Shown here piece after piece: positions 45,885-58,179 of a stretch of 64,000 nucleotides of DNA; position 1 is the first letter of the stretch, and every line of letters begins with the position of its first letter. The notes beneath the pieces are model-generated. The model was given only the letters and a program-made list of their open reading frames with translations, was not told the origin of the DNA and did not search any database. Position numbers and translations under genes: made by a program. Source of the DNA: Loripinus fragilis (lineage: Eukaryota; Mollusca; Bivalvia; Lucinida; Lucinidae); NCBI GenBank assembly GCA_964019695.1, contig CAXHUL010000501.1:187401-251400 (forward strand). Reading direction: 5' to 3'.

Positions 45885-46338
45885 CTATTTTCATCAGCAA
45901 ATTCCTGGAAGCTTGTAAAGTTATCAAGTTTTGTAGAAATTATAATGAATAAATTTTCATGTGCAGCCTAACCCTAAAAGAGGCAATCATTACGATAATA
46001 TACTTCTTACTATGTCTTGGCTTAATATTTCATGGGAATTGCCTGATTATAGACAACTCACATGATATGTCATATCATGCAAATTGTCTATAATCAATAA
46101 TGTGAAGCCTTATTTTGTTTCTTAATGAAGCAACAACAGTCGATTATGTTGCCTACTGTAAGTTATAGAAGGCTCTTTCTGGGTTGATTTTGCTCGCATT
46201 TCAATTTTCACCTTTTGCATGCTCTTTGCACTCATGTATTTTATGTATATCATGTATATGCTTTGTTTTTGTATCTTATGCTCTTACGCTATCTATGAGT
46301 GGCCTGAGTTTTATGTCAATAAAGATATGTTCTGTTCT
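45277..46338 (+). mobile_element. 5'-truncated LINE insertion (TSD GTTAAC)
   Basis: Insertion between GTTAAC (45271-45276) and GTTAAC (46339-46344). The related sequence at about 44918-44945 (CCTTGTTAGCAAAGACTTTT) is an unoccupied version of the same site. It contains the C-terminal ORF piece (45276-45884), a 3' UTR and a terminus ending ATATGTTCTGTTCT, a short-repeat end typical of CR1-like LINEs. Confidence 0.8.
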
Positions 46339-47475
46339 GTTAACAAATACTTTTGTCATCTGTTGATAACCTTTGCAAACAGTAAGGACCCAGATCAGGG
46401 CCGAGAAGAATGTCGATCCTGATCTTGATTCAAACCGACTGACACTCTAATAGTGTGTTCCTGAAAGAATTTATTGAAACAAGTTATTTTAAAGAAAAAG
46501 TTAGCGACGACAAAAAGTTTACAGAAAAAGATCTTTCTGGTTCTATGGTATTGTATTTGAATTTAAGGTACAACTTGCATTTTATATTGTAGAACAGTGA
46601 CCTATGTCACTGTACTGAAATGTGTAGAAAGACCCTGGTCACTGTGTATAACATTTTATCAGACAGACAATGTCGTCTGCTGATAACCTTGCAAACAGTT
46701 AGGTCCAAGATCAGAACCAATTGAAAGTCATTCCTGGTCTGCATCCTAAATGTTTGACATTCTAATTGAGACCTGAAAGAATTTTTGCAAAAGACATAAA
46801 AAGTATTTAACTAGTTTAAAAAGATCTTTTTGGTTTTAATGGTCAGCAGACCTCAAAACATTAATGTGGGCATGACTGGATTTGTTCATTTAAATTGAAG
46901 TGTTCTTGTTACCCTGGCAACAAATAGCAGGCTTCTGACCACATGGTGAGGCTATTACCTGGTGTCTTAATCCCAATAAACAGAATTTTCAGTTTTACAC
47001 AGTCAATCACACCAGACATACCAGCTTTAGCAAACAGTGTAGATACAGATGAGAAGCAGCTGATAAGGAAAGAGTTAAATCATTAAAGTCCTTTAAGATA
47101 GTCTTCTGGAATTACCTTTTAGTGAATAAATTATTTTGTCCAAAGAACAAATAAAATAGTCCCTGATCAGACTGCATTTGATTTTTTATATAAATCTTTA
47201 CATGCTACATACTTAGTGATTTTGTTGTCGTCTGCTTTCTCCTTTCAAAATAAATATTTTCAAGAAATTTCAGGAAAAAAATCAAGGTGTTAAATTGTAT
47301 GGATCCAGATCAGGACCAAACATACTGTTGGTCCTGATCTGACTCCAAACTGTTCATGAATGTTATCAGCAGATGACAAAAGTTTGCTGATCAGTTGTTT
47401 CCAAAAACGGGATATATCTAGGTTCAGCAGGACAAAGGTTAATTTGATATTTATGCAAGTGCATTTATTGGGGAC
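46339..47475 (+). repeat. Segmental duplication, copy 2
   Basis: Ordered match to 42993-43935. It ends near GCATTTATTGGGGACGG, where similarity stops. Confidence 0.8.
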
Positions 47476-47479
47476 GGAT

Positions 47480-48320
47480 GTTAGTCCGTTCCCCAATTTT
47501 AACAATAGCGTTTTGACTACACGTCGTAATTTGCTCTTGCACTGTTGAACACATCAATATGTTACCATTAATCCCAATTTTTCAGCATATGTGTTGCAAA
47601 GTATCAGGTTAAATGGTTGATTTAGAGGCAGAGTGGTAAACAGTTGATTCTGGATCAGTTACTTTCTGAGAAGCCGGCTGATATGGATCTACATTGTATT
47701 CAAAACAGGGCATTACCAAGCCGCATGATAAGGGATTAATACGATCCTAACAACACCTATTAAGAAGCTTCCGCGTAAAAATAGTTCCAACTTGTTTCGT
47801 GTTTTTTATTGTCGTTGTTGTTTTTGTCTTTTTAAAAATAGGTCTAGATCTACAGTATTTGAGATTTATCTGCTCGATTTCAAAAAACCAATCATAAATA
47901 TATGTAAATTATTATCGCGCAATAATAAATTTATATAATTAGCGACCACGTGAGCAGGGAACCAGTTGATACATATACAAGAATTGGCTTTTTAAAAAAG
48001 TTAGCGGTCGTTTAGCGATATGATTTTAAGTCGTCTTACGCACTACATACTTGTGTTTGAATCTCTCAGACTTGTCCAATTGCATTAATATTTGTTCTAA
48101 GTTTTGATTATTAATATCCCAGCTGTGATTTTATATTTAATTTTTACAATTTAATACATTTTCCCATTTAATGCACCCTGGAAAATGCAAAAGCCAAAAG
48201 GTAAATAAAATCTAAACCTGTTGACTGTACAATGTGCAGACTTCACGGAGCCTTCGTTTCTAGCATAAATGTGAACTATATCACCATTTGAGTCAACACG
48301 ACCTTTTGGTACTTAACGCA
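47480..48320. other. No gene recognised
   Basis: One degenerate fold-back-like segment (GGATCAGTTACTTTCTGAGA…AAGCCGGCTGATATGGATC) near 47650-47695; otherwise nothing delimited. Confidence 0.4.
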
Positions 48321-49095
48321 TTGTCCAGTGACGAAGACTCGGGCGACGCCGCGCAAACATGTGCAGACTCGCCTTCGCAGTCGCATTGTTGAGTGTCTCA
48401 GGCAAATGTGCAGACTCGTCATGTATTCGCTGCTCGTATTAGCGACAACCCAATCACCATTTGATCAAACACGCGACATTTTAATACTGTTGCGAAGGCT
48501 CAGACGAAACTGTCAGCGCAAATATGCAGACTCGCCAAAGCCGTAGTCACTTCACAATGCGATAAGTGTCAAAATCTCGTGCTCTCTCAAATGGCGTTTT
48601 CGATGTCATTTTTGCAAGCAGAAAATGCTCTAAAGAACAGGCTCACCTAATGATTCATCACAGTTCCAAAATATCATGTGGTGGCTCAAATGGAAATCTG
48701 TGTTCCAGAAGCGAAGGTTCTGGTGAGTCTGCACATTTGCACAGGCTCGCTTGAGCCTTCGTAACAGTATCAGAATCCCATGTGCATGCTCGATCGGCGG
48801 TGTGTGTGTCATTTATGCGAGCAGCGAGTTAAGGCTCTGGTGGATGTTCACAAGGCTGCACAGGCTCACCTGAGCCTTTTGTCACTCGACAATCTAATAA
48901 GTACCAAACTCTCTTGCTGGCCCGAAATGCGCTTTCGCTGTCATATATGACTTCAGCGAATGCTCTGGTGAGTCTGCACATTCGCACAGGCTCAACTGAG
49001 CCTTCGTCACTGTACCAAATTTTTTTGCGTTGGCTCAAATGACGACTTGTGTCCTATTTATACGAGCAGCGAAGGCTCTGGCGAGTCTGCACCAG
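48320..49095 (+). repeat. GC-rich ~120-bp tandem array
   Basis: The phrase GGCTCTGGYGAGTCTGCAC recurs near 48712, 48833, 48954 and 49073, i.e. every ~120 bp, with more diverged units from about 48240. Each unit includes a small hairpin AGGCTCACCTGAGCCTT and AGCAGCGAAGG. Short frames on both strands are by-products. Confidence 0.8.
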
Positions 49096-49319
49096 TAAAT
49101 ACAACAACGGGGTGCAACCATCGTTGCGTTATTTCAATGCTCACTTCAAGGTTATGAAAATCCTCAATAAAACTTTTATCAAGAAAATGTCATTTCATGG
49201 AGGTATAATGCTGCCTATGCTTTCATCAATATAGGCTGCTAACTGACTCAAGGGTCGTTGTCGACTTTTGAAAAGTGGTACGATCTTGAAATGTAGTATG
49301 CGTCTTTCGAGTGTCAAAG

Positions 49320-49321
<2 letters not shown>

Positions 49322-49379
<58 letters not shown>
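49322..49379 (+). repeat. (GT)n microsatellite
   Basis: About 28 GT dinucleotides. Confidence 0.97.
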
Positions 49380-49381
<2 letters not shown>

Positions 49382-49399
49382 GGGTGGGAGGGGGGAGCA

Positions 49400-50123
49400 C
49401 GAGAGAAACGACCCCTCTCGTTGGGGGATAGGGCCTCCCTAAAGAAATATTTCTAATTCAAAATGTCCGTAAAAGCGATTCTAATGCATTTTGAGGTCAT
49501 ATTTTTCTAGTGAAGCCAAGTTTATTTTTTACAAGCATTAGCTTTTTTTTAAAAATGCATATAGCAGTTTTTTGAACCCTCACCATCAATGCATTAACAC
49601 ATATTTCGGCCCATCGGCGGTGGCGGTGGACAGTTTCTATTTCTCAACCAAAACATAGTTGCGGGTCCTCAAAGAATTGTCTCAATAAGACGGTTCTTTA
49701 AAGCATCCAAACATATGTTTAAATCTCTACCAAGGCATATGTTGTGGATAATCAAAATGGAACTGTCTCATCTTTTGAGTACCCAAAGCAAATATTAAAA
49801 CTGATGGACAAGAAAACATTCTCACTATTACGCTGGAATTGTTTGCTAATTCAGACCTATGATTCTCTATCGAGAGAAGACTCAACAAATCAGGTTGCGC
49901 ATCTACAACATTACTACGGGTTAACACGAAATCATGTTTGATTCGAAACAGCATAATTTTATATTATTTTTTCTGTTTCTTCTCAGCTCACAGGGGTCGG
50001 CAATGATGATTTAAGACCACTTTGATGCACACTCACTATTATACTTTAATTGTAATTGGTGCCACTTTCTTAATCTTATTTTTTGTAACGTCCGCTTTTC
50101 ACACCCTGATGCCCCAAGAATGT

Positions 50124-50137
<14 letters not shown>
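49400..50137. other. No gene; hairpin family fragments
   Basis: Diverged GTCTCAATAAGACGGTTCTT and TTTTGAGTACCCAAAG fragments at 49650-49790; otherwise nothing. Confidence 0.45.
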
Positions 50138-50154
<17 letters not shown>

Positions 50155-50159
50155 GGGGG
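50138..50159 (+). repeat. G22 homopolymer
   Basis: Run of 22 guanines directly after an (GT)8 tract. Confidence 0.9.
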
Positions 50160-50179
50160 CTGAGATTTTCATATATATA

Positions 50180-50477
50180 CGTAGGCTGGGACCATTTTTG
50201 GGGGTTCAAAATCTTGAATTTCAATATTTTTGGGGGGTTTCAGAAATATCATTATTTTGGGGGGTATGAAGATTTTGTGGATATATCATAACAAAATTGG
50301 ACTGGTTTTAGAGGTCATTTCTATACATTTCAGGGATTTCAGGGGTTTTCTTAAAGTCAATTTGCAGGATGGGGATATTATTTTGGGTAGCCCAAAATTA
50401 CAAATATTTTTTGGGGTCTGGCTGATATTCCCGATATATTTTGGGGGTAGACAGTAGATGCTGGGTCCAAGCCTACG
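50180..50477. mobile_element. Small TIR element with TTTTGGGG words
   Basis: Ends CGTAGGCTGGGACC and inverse CGTAGGCTTGGACC, flanked by TA (50178-50179, 50478-50479). ATTTTTGGGGG-type words occur at least six times inside. About 298 bp, non-coding. A TA duplication would fit Tc1/mariner, but TA by chance is easy here. Confidence 0.55.
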
Positions 50478-50519
50478 TATGAAGAAAAACATGAGAGTAC
50501 ATAATAATGCCTAAGTTCA

Positions 50520-51400
50520 AAACTCCCAAATATGCTATCAAATGTGCACAAAATATAGGCTGCACATGTTCAACGTGGGAACAACCATAATGCAAAGTTT
50601 GAATATAAAAGAATGAAAGCTGCTGGAATTACAGATTACATAAACGAGACACCCAAACCATTTCGGGTGGAAAAATGTCCAAGTTCAACGGAAAATATTT
50701 TTCAAATGTGCACAAAATAGGAGGTACACATGTTCAATGCATGAATGATCAATCAGTATGCAAAGTTTGAATAATAAAGATATGAAAACTGTGGGAGTTA
50801 CAGATTACACAAACTAGACACCATCTAAGCATTTTGAACGTAAAAAATACCTAAGTTCAAGACCCCAAAACACGAAACAAAATATTTGGGGAATGTGCGC
50901 CAAATCAGAGATGCACATGTTCAATCGTATCTTCATGCAAAGTTTTCATATAAAGGAACGAAAACTGTTGGAGTTACAGATTACACAAACTATACACCCA
51001 AAGCCATTTCGGAGTGAAAAAAATTCTAAGTTCAACACCCGTCAAAAATTGAGAAAATATTTTTCAAATGAACACAAAATAAGAGATGCACATCTTCAAT
51101 GTGTGAACAATCATTATGCAAAGTTTGAATATAATGGAATGAAAAGTGTTTGAGTTACAGATTACACAGACCAGACACCATCTTAGCATTCTGGACAGAA
51201 AATATGTCTAAGAGCAACGCCCCTCAAAAATAAGAAACTTGATATTCATGAATTATGCACAAAATAGGAGGTGCACATCTTCTATATGTGAACAATCACT
51301 ATGCAAAGTTTTAATAAAAATGAATGAAAACTTTTGGAGTTACAGATTACAAAAACTAGGCACCCTAAAAGTATTGCGGATGGATGGACAGACGGAAAGA
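50520..51400 (+). repeat. ~175-bp tandem array (five units)
   Basis: Units marked by ATGCAAAGTTTGAATA at 50590, 50759, 50936, 51117 and 51302, with TGTGCACAAAATAGGAGGTG and GAGTTACAGATTACACAAAC. The last unit ends in GGATGGACAGACGGAAAGAC, a phrase common in mollusc repeats. Confidence 0.85.
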
Positions 51401-51500
51401 CGGACTCTCTTACAATTGGATTCTTGTTGGTTGCCAATAAAGCGTAAGTACCCAACAAATCCCAGAAAAGTTTAACGGAATAAACTTCATTTTGAGTTTA

Positions 51501-53480
51501 TAATGCCTAGGTTACATTTGCTACGGTCGTCGTACGATTTATTTGTCTACGATTTTCTCTACGATTTTTTCGGCATCGTAGGCGGCTAAAAGCTACGACG
51601 TATGTGTTTACATTGCTTACGATCACCTTACGATTTCTTTCGGCGACAAACTAGAACAAAAGTTTACAGAGACCTTGCGGATATCGTACGACAACCGCAA
51701 GGTTATCGTACAATCATCGTGTTATCTTCACGACCTCCCTATATAAATCGCACGATGCCCGTACGATGACCTTGCGGAAGTCGCAAGGAGTCGGTACGCT
51801 GACTGTGCAATTGTCGTGTAATTATGTGCATGGATTCAAACGGCTATCCATGTTCATTTTTGCATTCCATTTGAACTATGTTTCAAAGTCATGTGATCAC
51901 AAATCGTGATGTGAAGAGGCTAGTGTTTTAGTTGAACATGGTCCCAAGGTATGAAACAGCTCGATACCTTTGTGTATATTTTAATGTCGATTTCTAAGTT
52001 CAGCAGTTTTCATAAAGTTTAAATCACAGAATATTGCAACCACTGTTTTATAGTACACTTTTATAATTCGAAAAGTAGCACTTTAATTGAAAATATAAAG
52101 ATGCTTTTATTGTATCAGCGTAGACTAAAACGCTTATTATGGTTTTATTCAGTTTAATCATTCAAAGGCACTCTACGGCCAGCAACACATAAAATCTGCG
52201 TCATAAGCAAAAATGAAGTCGTTGCATGCGAACAGCAAAGGTACTGATCAGAATGCGCTTTCTTCCACTTGGCCTGGTCAGCACATTTGCCATTCGTTTT
52301 CAGTAAAATACATTTTGTAGAACATTCATTCATTCAAATTTCAATGTTCGAACTAGTCACATCTTCTCACTTCACGATTTTATTCCTTGAAGTAATACTC
52401 AAATTCAAATCCCAGAGTTATAAATCACAAAAATATCTGGACTTTTTTTTAATCTTATCTAATTAATTAAACCCCTTATCCAACCAGCATTTTATATACT
52501 GAAAATGCACATGCATTTCACGTTAGGTGCATATTTTGAATTGCTCTTCAGATAATTTTATCATGGAAACATACTCTATGGGCCCTGATTAGCATGCACG
52601 GATCCAGAAAGTTATGTCAGAGGGGGTCCAACTCAACTTTTTTTACTTGATAAGGGCGAGAGGATCCAAATACCACTAAAAGCGGGGGTCATTATTGGCC
52701 CGCTAGTGAAACGTCATTTTAAATGGCGTTTCGCTGGCAGACCGATGCTGGCCCGTCATGTAATGCTGGCTTGGTACATGTTTAGCTTTGAGATTTTCTA
52801 CGGGATCTGGACCAGTATTGATAAAAAAACTATATTTTTGTGATTTTCCAGGGGGGGGGTCCGGACCCCCTGTCCCCCCTCTGGATCCGCTCATGATTAG
52901 ACTGCTTCCATCAGCAAACTGAACTGTGTCCATATTGAGTCACACTGAGTGGTGGTATAAGAAACATCACCTGAAGACAAATATTGAAATGAAACAAACA
53001 GCTAAGGATAAGTCTCCGGGAAATTGTTGACACGTCGCAAGGCGAACGCACGATCATCGTGCCATCGCCTTAGGGTTACCGCAGGATGACCGTCCGATGT
53101 CCATACGATTTTATGGGCCCTGCAAAGGCATCGTACGGCGACCTTGCGGGCTCCTTACGACTATCGCAAGAGTGTACGATCATTTTTGGGCCAAGATTAC
53201 AATTAATGACAATCTAAAACCCTGCGTTGTCCTCACGATCATCGTGTGGTGCCCGTACGGGATCGTACGATGTCACTGCGATGTGTCTACGGGCTACGGG
53301 CTTACGATTTTTTCAAATTTGTCATTGTGCGGAGTTAAACAAAATCGTAGAGGCCACGATGCACGTAAATCCGTACGATGATCGCAAGGTCTCCCTGTGG
53401 AGGCGGTACGGAAACGGTGATTTGGACATCGTACGGGCATCGTAAACTCGTCATAAGGCAAATGTAACCGAGGCATTAGC
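51501..53480. mobile_element. 2-kb TIR element with CGTACGAT words
   Basis: The left end TAATGCCTAGGTTACATTTG is inverted at the right end (CTAATGCCTCGGTTACATTT). Inside each end, over 330-440 bp, are dozens of copies of CGTACGAT, CGTACGGC, CGCAAGG and ATCGTG on both strands. The middle (about 51840-53010) lacks them. No transposase ORF was recognised; open frames over the right cluster are by-products. TSD not resolved (possibly TA). Confidence 0.7.
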
Positions 53481-54859
53481 TCCCTTTATATGCAAATGAG
53501 GTTTATTCCGTAATTGATTTTGGAAATTTAAAGTACCAAGAAATTTCGGAAATTTAAAGTACCCAACGAGAGTCCATTCGTGAGTACGAACGGACGGAGT
53601 GGACCTACTACTAGACCTGCTTTCGCTGAGGCCACGCAGGTAATAATAATTATGAAACAAGTATTAGCCTAAAAAAGCTGGCGGTCGTTTAACCTGATTA
53701 TAATATGTATTCATGCACACTGCATGCTTCAATTTTTAACTTCTCGAGCATGTCCATTTACAATGGTTCAAAGCTCTGAGATATAAACGTCAGAGCTGTA
53801 ATTGTTTACCATTTAAAACGTGCTTCCATCGCGTATAGGTCTACTCTTTTTATGTGGCTGGATTTTAAGTACCCGGCTTATGCATGGCCATTTATAGTCT
53901 ATCGTGAACAAGATATGTTATGATAATGGATCTAGCATGCGACACAATTATGGAACGTTATTTGACAACATTGGACAGCCCATTTTTACGATATTTTTTT
54001 CTAAAACTGAGGCCAGAAAGCAAGGTAACAGTGACACTGAATGATATTCGACACTCCCTGACCCCCAGGATGTGTCCACAAACCAAATTCGGGATTCCTA
54101 TATCATATAATATAGGATTTATGCTCGTGACACGATTTTTCTAGATTTGAGGGCATATGTTAAGGTAGGGTACGCGACGCTCCGTGACCCCAAGATACAT
54201 GAATTCACGAATTTTGGCATTCCTACTTCAAATAATACAAGAGATATGATCCCGACATTATGTCAACACTGAAACACTGTCTCAGAGCTGACAGCAGCAG
54301 AAACCACTTGGTGCCTAAATTAATTTTACTGGACAGATCTTCACTCTAGATGGATTCTGCTGAAGTCAAAAGCTGAGAAAGAATAGTATCTTAATTTGAC
54401 CATATGTACATACAAATGGACGGTGATACTAAAGTATGAGAGTAAGTCCTGTTCCTTCAGCAATTAAGTACCTTTAGTCTTATATTGTAGATACGTATGC
54501 ATAACCATTAATAGTCTATAATAAAACTGTTTACCGTGTCCGTTATATGGCAGTACATCAATTCATATCTAATTCCGTGTGATGTAGATACAAATAAGAA
54601 ATGACAATTTATATAGGAACCAAGTGGTTTCAAATTTTGATGCTGCCAGTTCTAAGGAAGTGGTTTTGATGTTGATTAATTGTTTATTGTTTCTTCTATT
54701 TTTTTTTCTTGGTCCTTGTTTGGCTTTTTTGTTGTAAGGTTTTAGTTAACCATTCTTGTTAGCTAAATCACAGGTTGTACAAAACGTATCAAACTAAAAA
54801 TCTCCCTATTTGAAGACTTGAACGCTTAAATACAGCCGTCCCCATCAGTACTCTCAGTG
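53481..54859. other. No gene; one dispersed repeat
   Basis: Contains two tandem copies (54040-54150, 54170-54250) of a repeat with ACTCCCTGACCCCCAGGAT, CACAAACCAAATTCGGGATT and CCTATATCA-ATA. A related copy lies inverted at 63465-63520. Otherwise no gene seen. Confidence 0.5.
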
Positions 54860-57030
54860 CTTTGATTATAACATAGTAACCCTATTTATCTCGACAAGCA
54901 TCCATTTCTATTTTACTCTGCTTGTTGGAAATTATTTAGGTATTTTGTCATCTGCTGTCTTTTCTAAATTAATTTACTATATAGTTCCTTCATTATCACA
55001 ATCAGGAGTCAAACAGTTTGGATTCAGATGAGGTCTGACATTTTGTCGGTGCTAATCTGGTTCTAAAACTGTTTGCAAAGGTTATCAGCAGACAACAATT
55101 GCAGGCAAAGAGAAACTTCAGCAGTGTATATCTCACCAAATTGCAGGGTTCCACTTAGTAGTATGCATTTACAAGCAGAGTAGAAAACAATATGTATCCT
55201 GATCAGCTGGTTTCAGGCCAGCTGATTCAGATCTATACTGTTTTCAAAACAAGTTATACCCAGGTTCAGCATGGTATGGGCCATTTTACATTATTTACAG
55301 GCCATCATATTTCTGTAATTTTTAGTTTAGTTAATTTTCTCTGAATTTTACATGTTTAGTGATTTTGTTGTCGTCTGCTGACTCCTTTCAAAATATTTTC
55401 AAGAAATTTCAGGAAAAAATCAAGGTGTCAAAATGTATGGATCCAGATCAGGACCAAACATACTGTTGGTCCTGATCTGACTCCAAACTGTTCATGAATG
55501 TTATCAGCAGATGACAAAAGTTTGCTGATCAGTTGTTTCCAAAAACGGGATATATCTAGGTTCAGCAGGACAAAGGTTAATTTGATATTTATGCAAGTGC
55601 ATTTATTATAACAAAGTAACCCTATTTATCTCGACAAGCATCCATTTCTATTTTACTCTGCTTGTTGGAAATTATTTAGGTATTTTGTCATCTGCTGTAT
55701 TTTAAATTAATTTACTATATAGTTCCTTCATTATCACTATCAGAGAGTCAAACAGTTTGGATTCAGATCAGGTCTGACATTTTGTCGGTGCTGATCTGGT
55801 TCTAAAACTGTTTGCAAAGGTTATCAGCAGACAACAATTGCAGGCAAAGAGAAACTTCAGCAGTGTATATCTAACCAACTTGCAGGGTTCCACTTAGTAG
55901 TATGCATTTACAAGCAGAGTAGAAAACAATATGTATCCTGATCAGCTGGTTTCAGGCCAGCTGATTCAGATCTATACTGTTTTCAAAACAAGTTATACCC
56001 AGGTTCAGCATGGTATGGGCCATTTTACATTATTTACAGGTCATCATATTTCTGTAATTTTTATTTTAGTTAATTTTCTCCGAATTTTACATACTTAGTG
56101 ATTTTGTTGTCGTCTGCTGACTCCTTTCATAATAAATATTTTCAAGAAATTTCAGGAAAAAAATCAGGGTGTCAAAATGTATGGATCCAGATCAGGACCA
56201 AACATACTGTTGGTCCTGATCTGACCCCAAACTGTTCATGAATGTTATCAGCAGATGACAAAAGTTTGCTGATCAGTTGTTTCCAAAAATGGGATATATC
56301 TAGGTTCAGCAGGACAAAGGTTAATTTGATATTTATGCAAGTGCATTTATTATAACATAATAACCCTATTTATCTCGACAAGCATCCATTTCTATTTTAC
56401 TCTGCTTGTTGGAAATTATTTAGGTATTTTGTCATCTGCTGTCTTTTCTAAATTAATTTACTATATAGTTCCTTCATTATCACTATCAGAGAGTCAAACA
56501 GTTTGGATTCAGATCAGATCTGACATTTTGTCAGTGCTGATCTGGTTCTAAAACTGTTTGCAAAGGTTATCAGCAGACAACAATTGCAGGCAAAGAGAAA
56601 CTTTAGCAGTGTATATCTAACCAACTTGCAGGTATGCATTTACAAGCAGAGTAGAAAACAATATGTATCCTGATCAGCTGGTTTCAGGCCAGCTGATTCA
56701 GATCTATACTGTTTTCAAAACAAGTTATACCCAGGTTCAGCATGGTATGGGCCATTTTACATTATTTACAGGTCATCATATTTCTGTAATTTTTATTTTA
56801 GTTAATTTTCTCCGAATTTTACATACTTAGTGATTTTGTTGTCGTCTGCTGACTCCTTTCAAAATAAATATTTTCAAGAAATTTCAGGAAAAAAATCAAG
56901 GTGTCAAATAGACTGGTATCAGTCAAATTGTATGGATCCAGATCAGGACCAAACAATTGGTTGGTCCTGATCTGACTCCAAACTGTTCATGAATGTTATC
57001 AGCAGTTGACAAAAGTTTGCTGCTAGCAAG
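54860..57030 (+). repeat. ~740-bp tandem array of fold-back modules (2.9 units)
   Basis: Unit starts are marked by TAACCCTATTTATCTCGACA at about 54879, 55618 and 56361. Each unit holds three palindromic modules in fixed order. Type a is CAGTTTGGATTCAGATCAGG … CTGATCTGG. Type b is CTGATCAGCTGGTTTCAGGC … CAGCTGATTCAGATC. Type c is TGGATCCAGATCAGGACCAA … TTGGTCCTGATC. Partial single units occur at 43640-44360. Confidence 0.9.
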
Positions 57031-57254
57031 AAAAGAGTTAAAGTCGTCCTGGTCTCCTGGCCATGACTTACCCTTGTCCTGCTGAAAAAACAACTAACTA
57101 TACAGGCTTGGATTTCAAGATATTTTTTAACCTTTTCCTGTTGTTAATTTACAGGACCAATATATACAAGACCCAAAAATTGCTTTTAAAATCAAGAATG
57201 AACTTTGATAATTTAATATGCAAACCTGTGATTTTTATACAATATTATACAATT

Positions 57255-57386
57255 ATTGACTTCAATGAGGTAGACATCAGGATTTATCTACCCGAAAAAG
57301 TGATAATTCACCGAGGCCGCCAGGCCGAGGTGAATATCACTTTTAAGGGTAGATAAATCCTTATGTCTACCGAAATTGAAGTCAAT
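57255..57386. repeat. Strong 63-bp-arm hairpin
   Basis: ATTGACTTCAATGAGGTAGA … CACCGAGGC and its inverse GCCGAGGTGAATATCACTT … CTTCAAT-type arm, with a few-base loop near 57318-57321. Arms match at nearly all positions. A single right arm is present at 37101-37150. Confidence 0.85.
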
Positions 57387-57920
57387 AAATGTTTTGTTAT
57401 ATGACTTTTCAACTAAGAATGAAAATTTTCTACTTTCACTTTTGTTGTTAAAGACATCTAAGGACTTTTCACAAGTTTAAGCAATTTTTATTAAAATGTT
57501 ATAATTTAGTATTTTGCATTTTCAAATGTATATAAATTCTCTTAATGGGGAATATATAATGTTATCATAAAACAGTTTTTACAGTTTGTTTATTCAAACA
57601 AAAGATAAATAAGCAAACAAAACAAAACTGTTGTAAAAAGTCATGAAGTTTTTAATTTACCTGTTGGGAGTTAAAACAGCAAATCATGTCAATTTCATGC
57701 AGCACATGCTAGTTTCACACTCATCATGCTATTTTTAGCTGTCTAGAGGGTAATATTGCAGAAGTGTCAAAAATATTAACTTCTGGAAACTAGTTCGAAC
57801 TGGTTTTCATGCAATATTAACTTGTGGACCGGTTTAGACCAGTTTCCAGGTAGACATAGAGATTTATGAAGACAAATTGGGCCAATCAGGAGACAGGATT
57901 CTCTCCAGTCATATAACAAA
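57340..57920 (+). repeat. Second copy of the 37101-38600 repeat, internally deleted
   Basis: Follows the hairpin directly; see the first copy for shared phrases. About 900 bp of the first copy is missing between AGCACATG and CTCATCATG. Confidence 0.75.
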
Positions 57921-58179
57921 GTATCTTTCAGACTGTATTGTTATATTTATTGAAAGATAATCCGTTTTTATGAACATCAGCAAGAAACCAAGGTACCCAT
58001 TTTAGCTATTTTTGGCACTTTTAGCCAAAAATCCTCAGAAATCAATCTAAAAAGATGATAAAACTTATAACCTGTAATATTTCAACTTTGCATACCGAGA
58101 TTAACTTCGTATGATCACGGATATGTTCAGAATCAATTTTATTGGCTGAAGTACTTTGAAATAGCACTAAAACAAAGTA

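Noticed and set aside
48320..49095. CRISPR array
   Set aside because: Regularly spaced direct repeats, but units are ~120-bp tandem sequence without unique spacers, and the genome is eukaryotic.
53227..53476. Arg-rich open frames on both strands
   Set aside because: By-products of the CGTACGAT word cluster; no recognisable motif.
57063..57356. 97-codon open frame
   Set aside because: Its second half lies on the strong hairpin and its first half is unremarkable AT-rich sequence.
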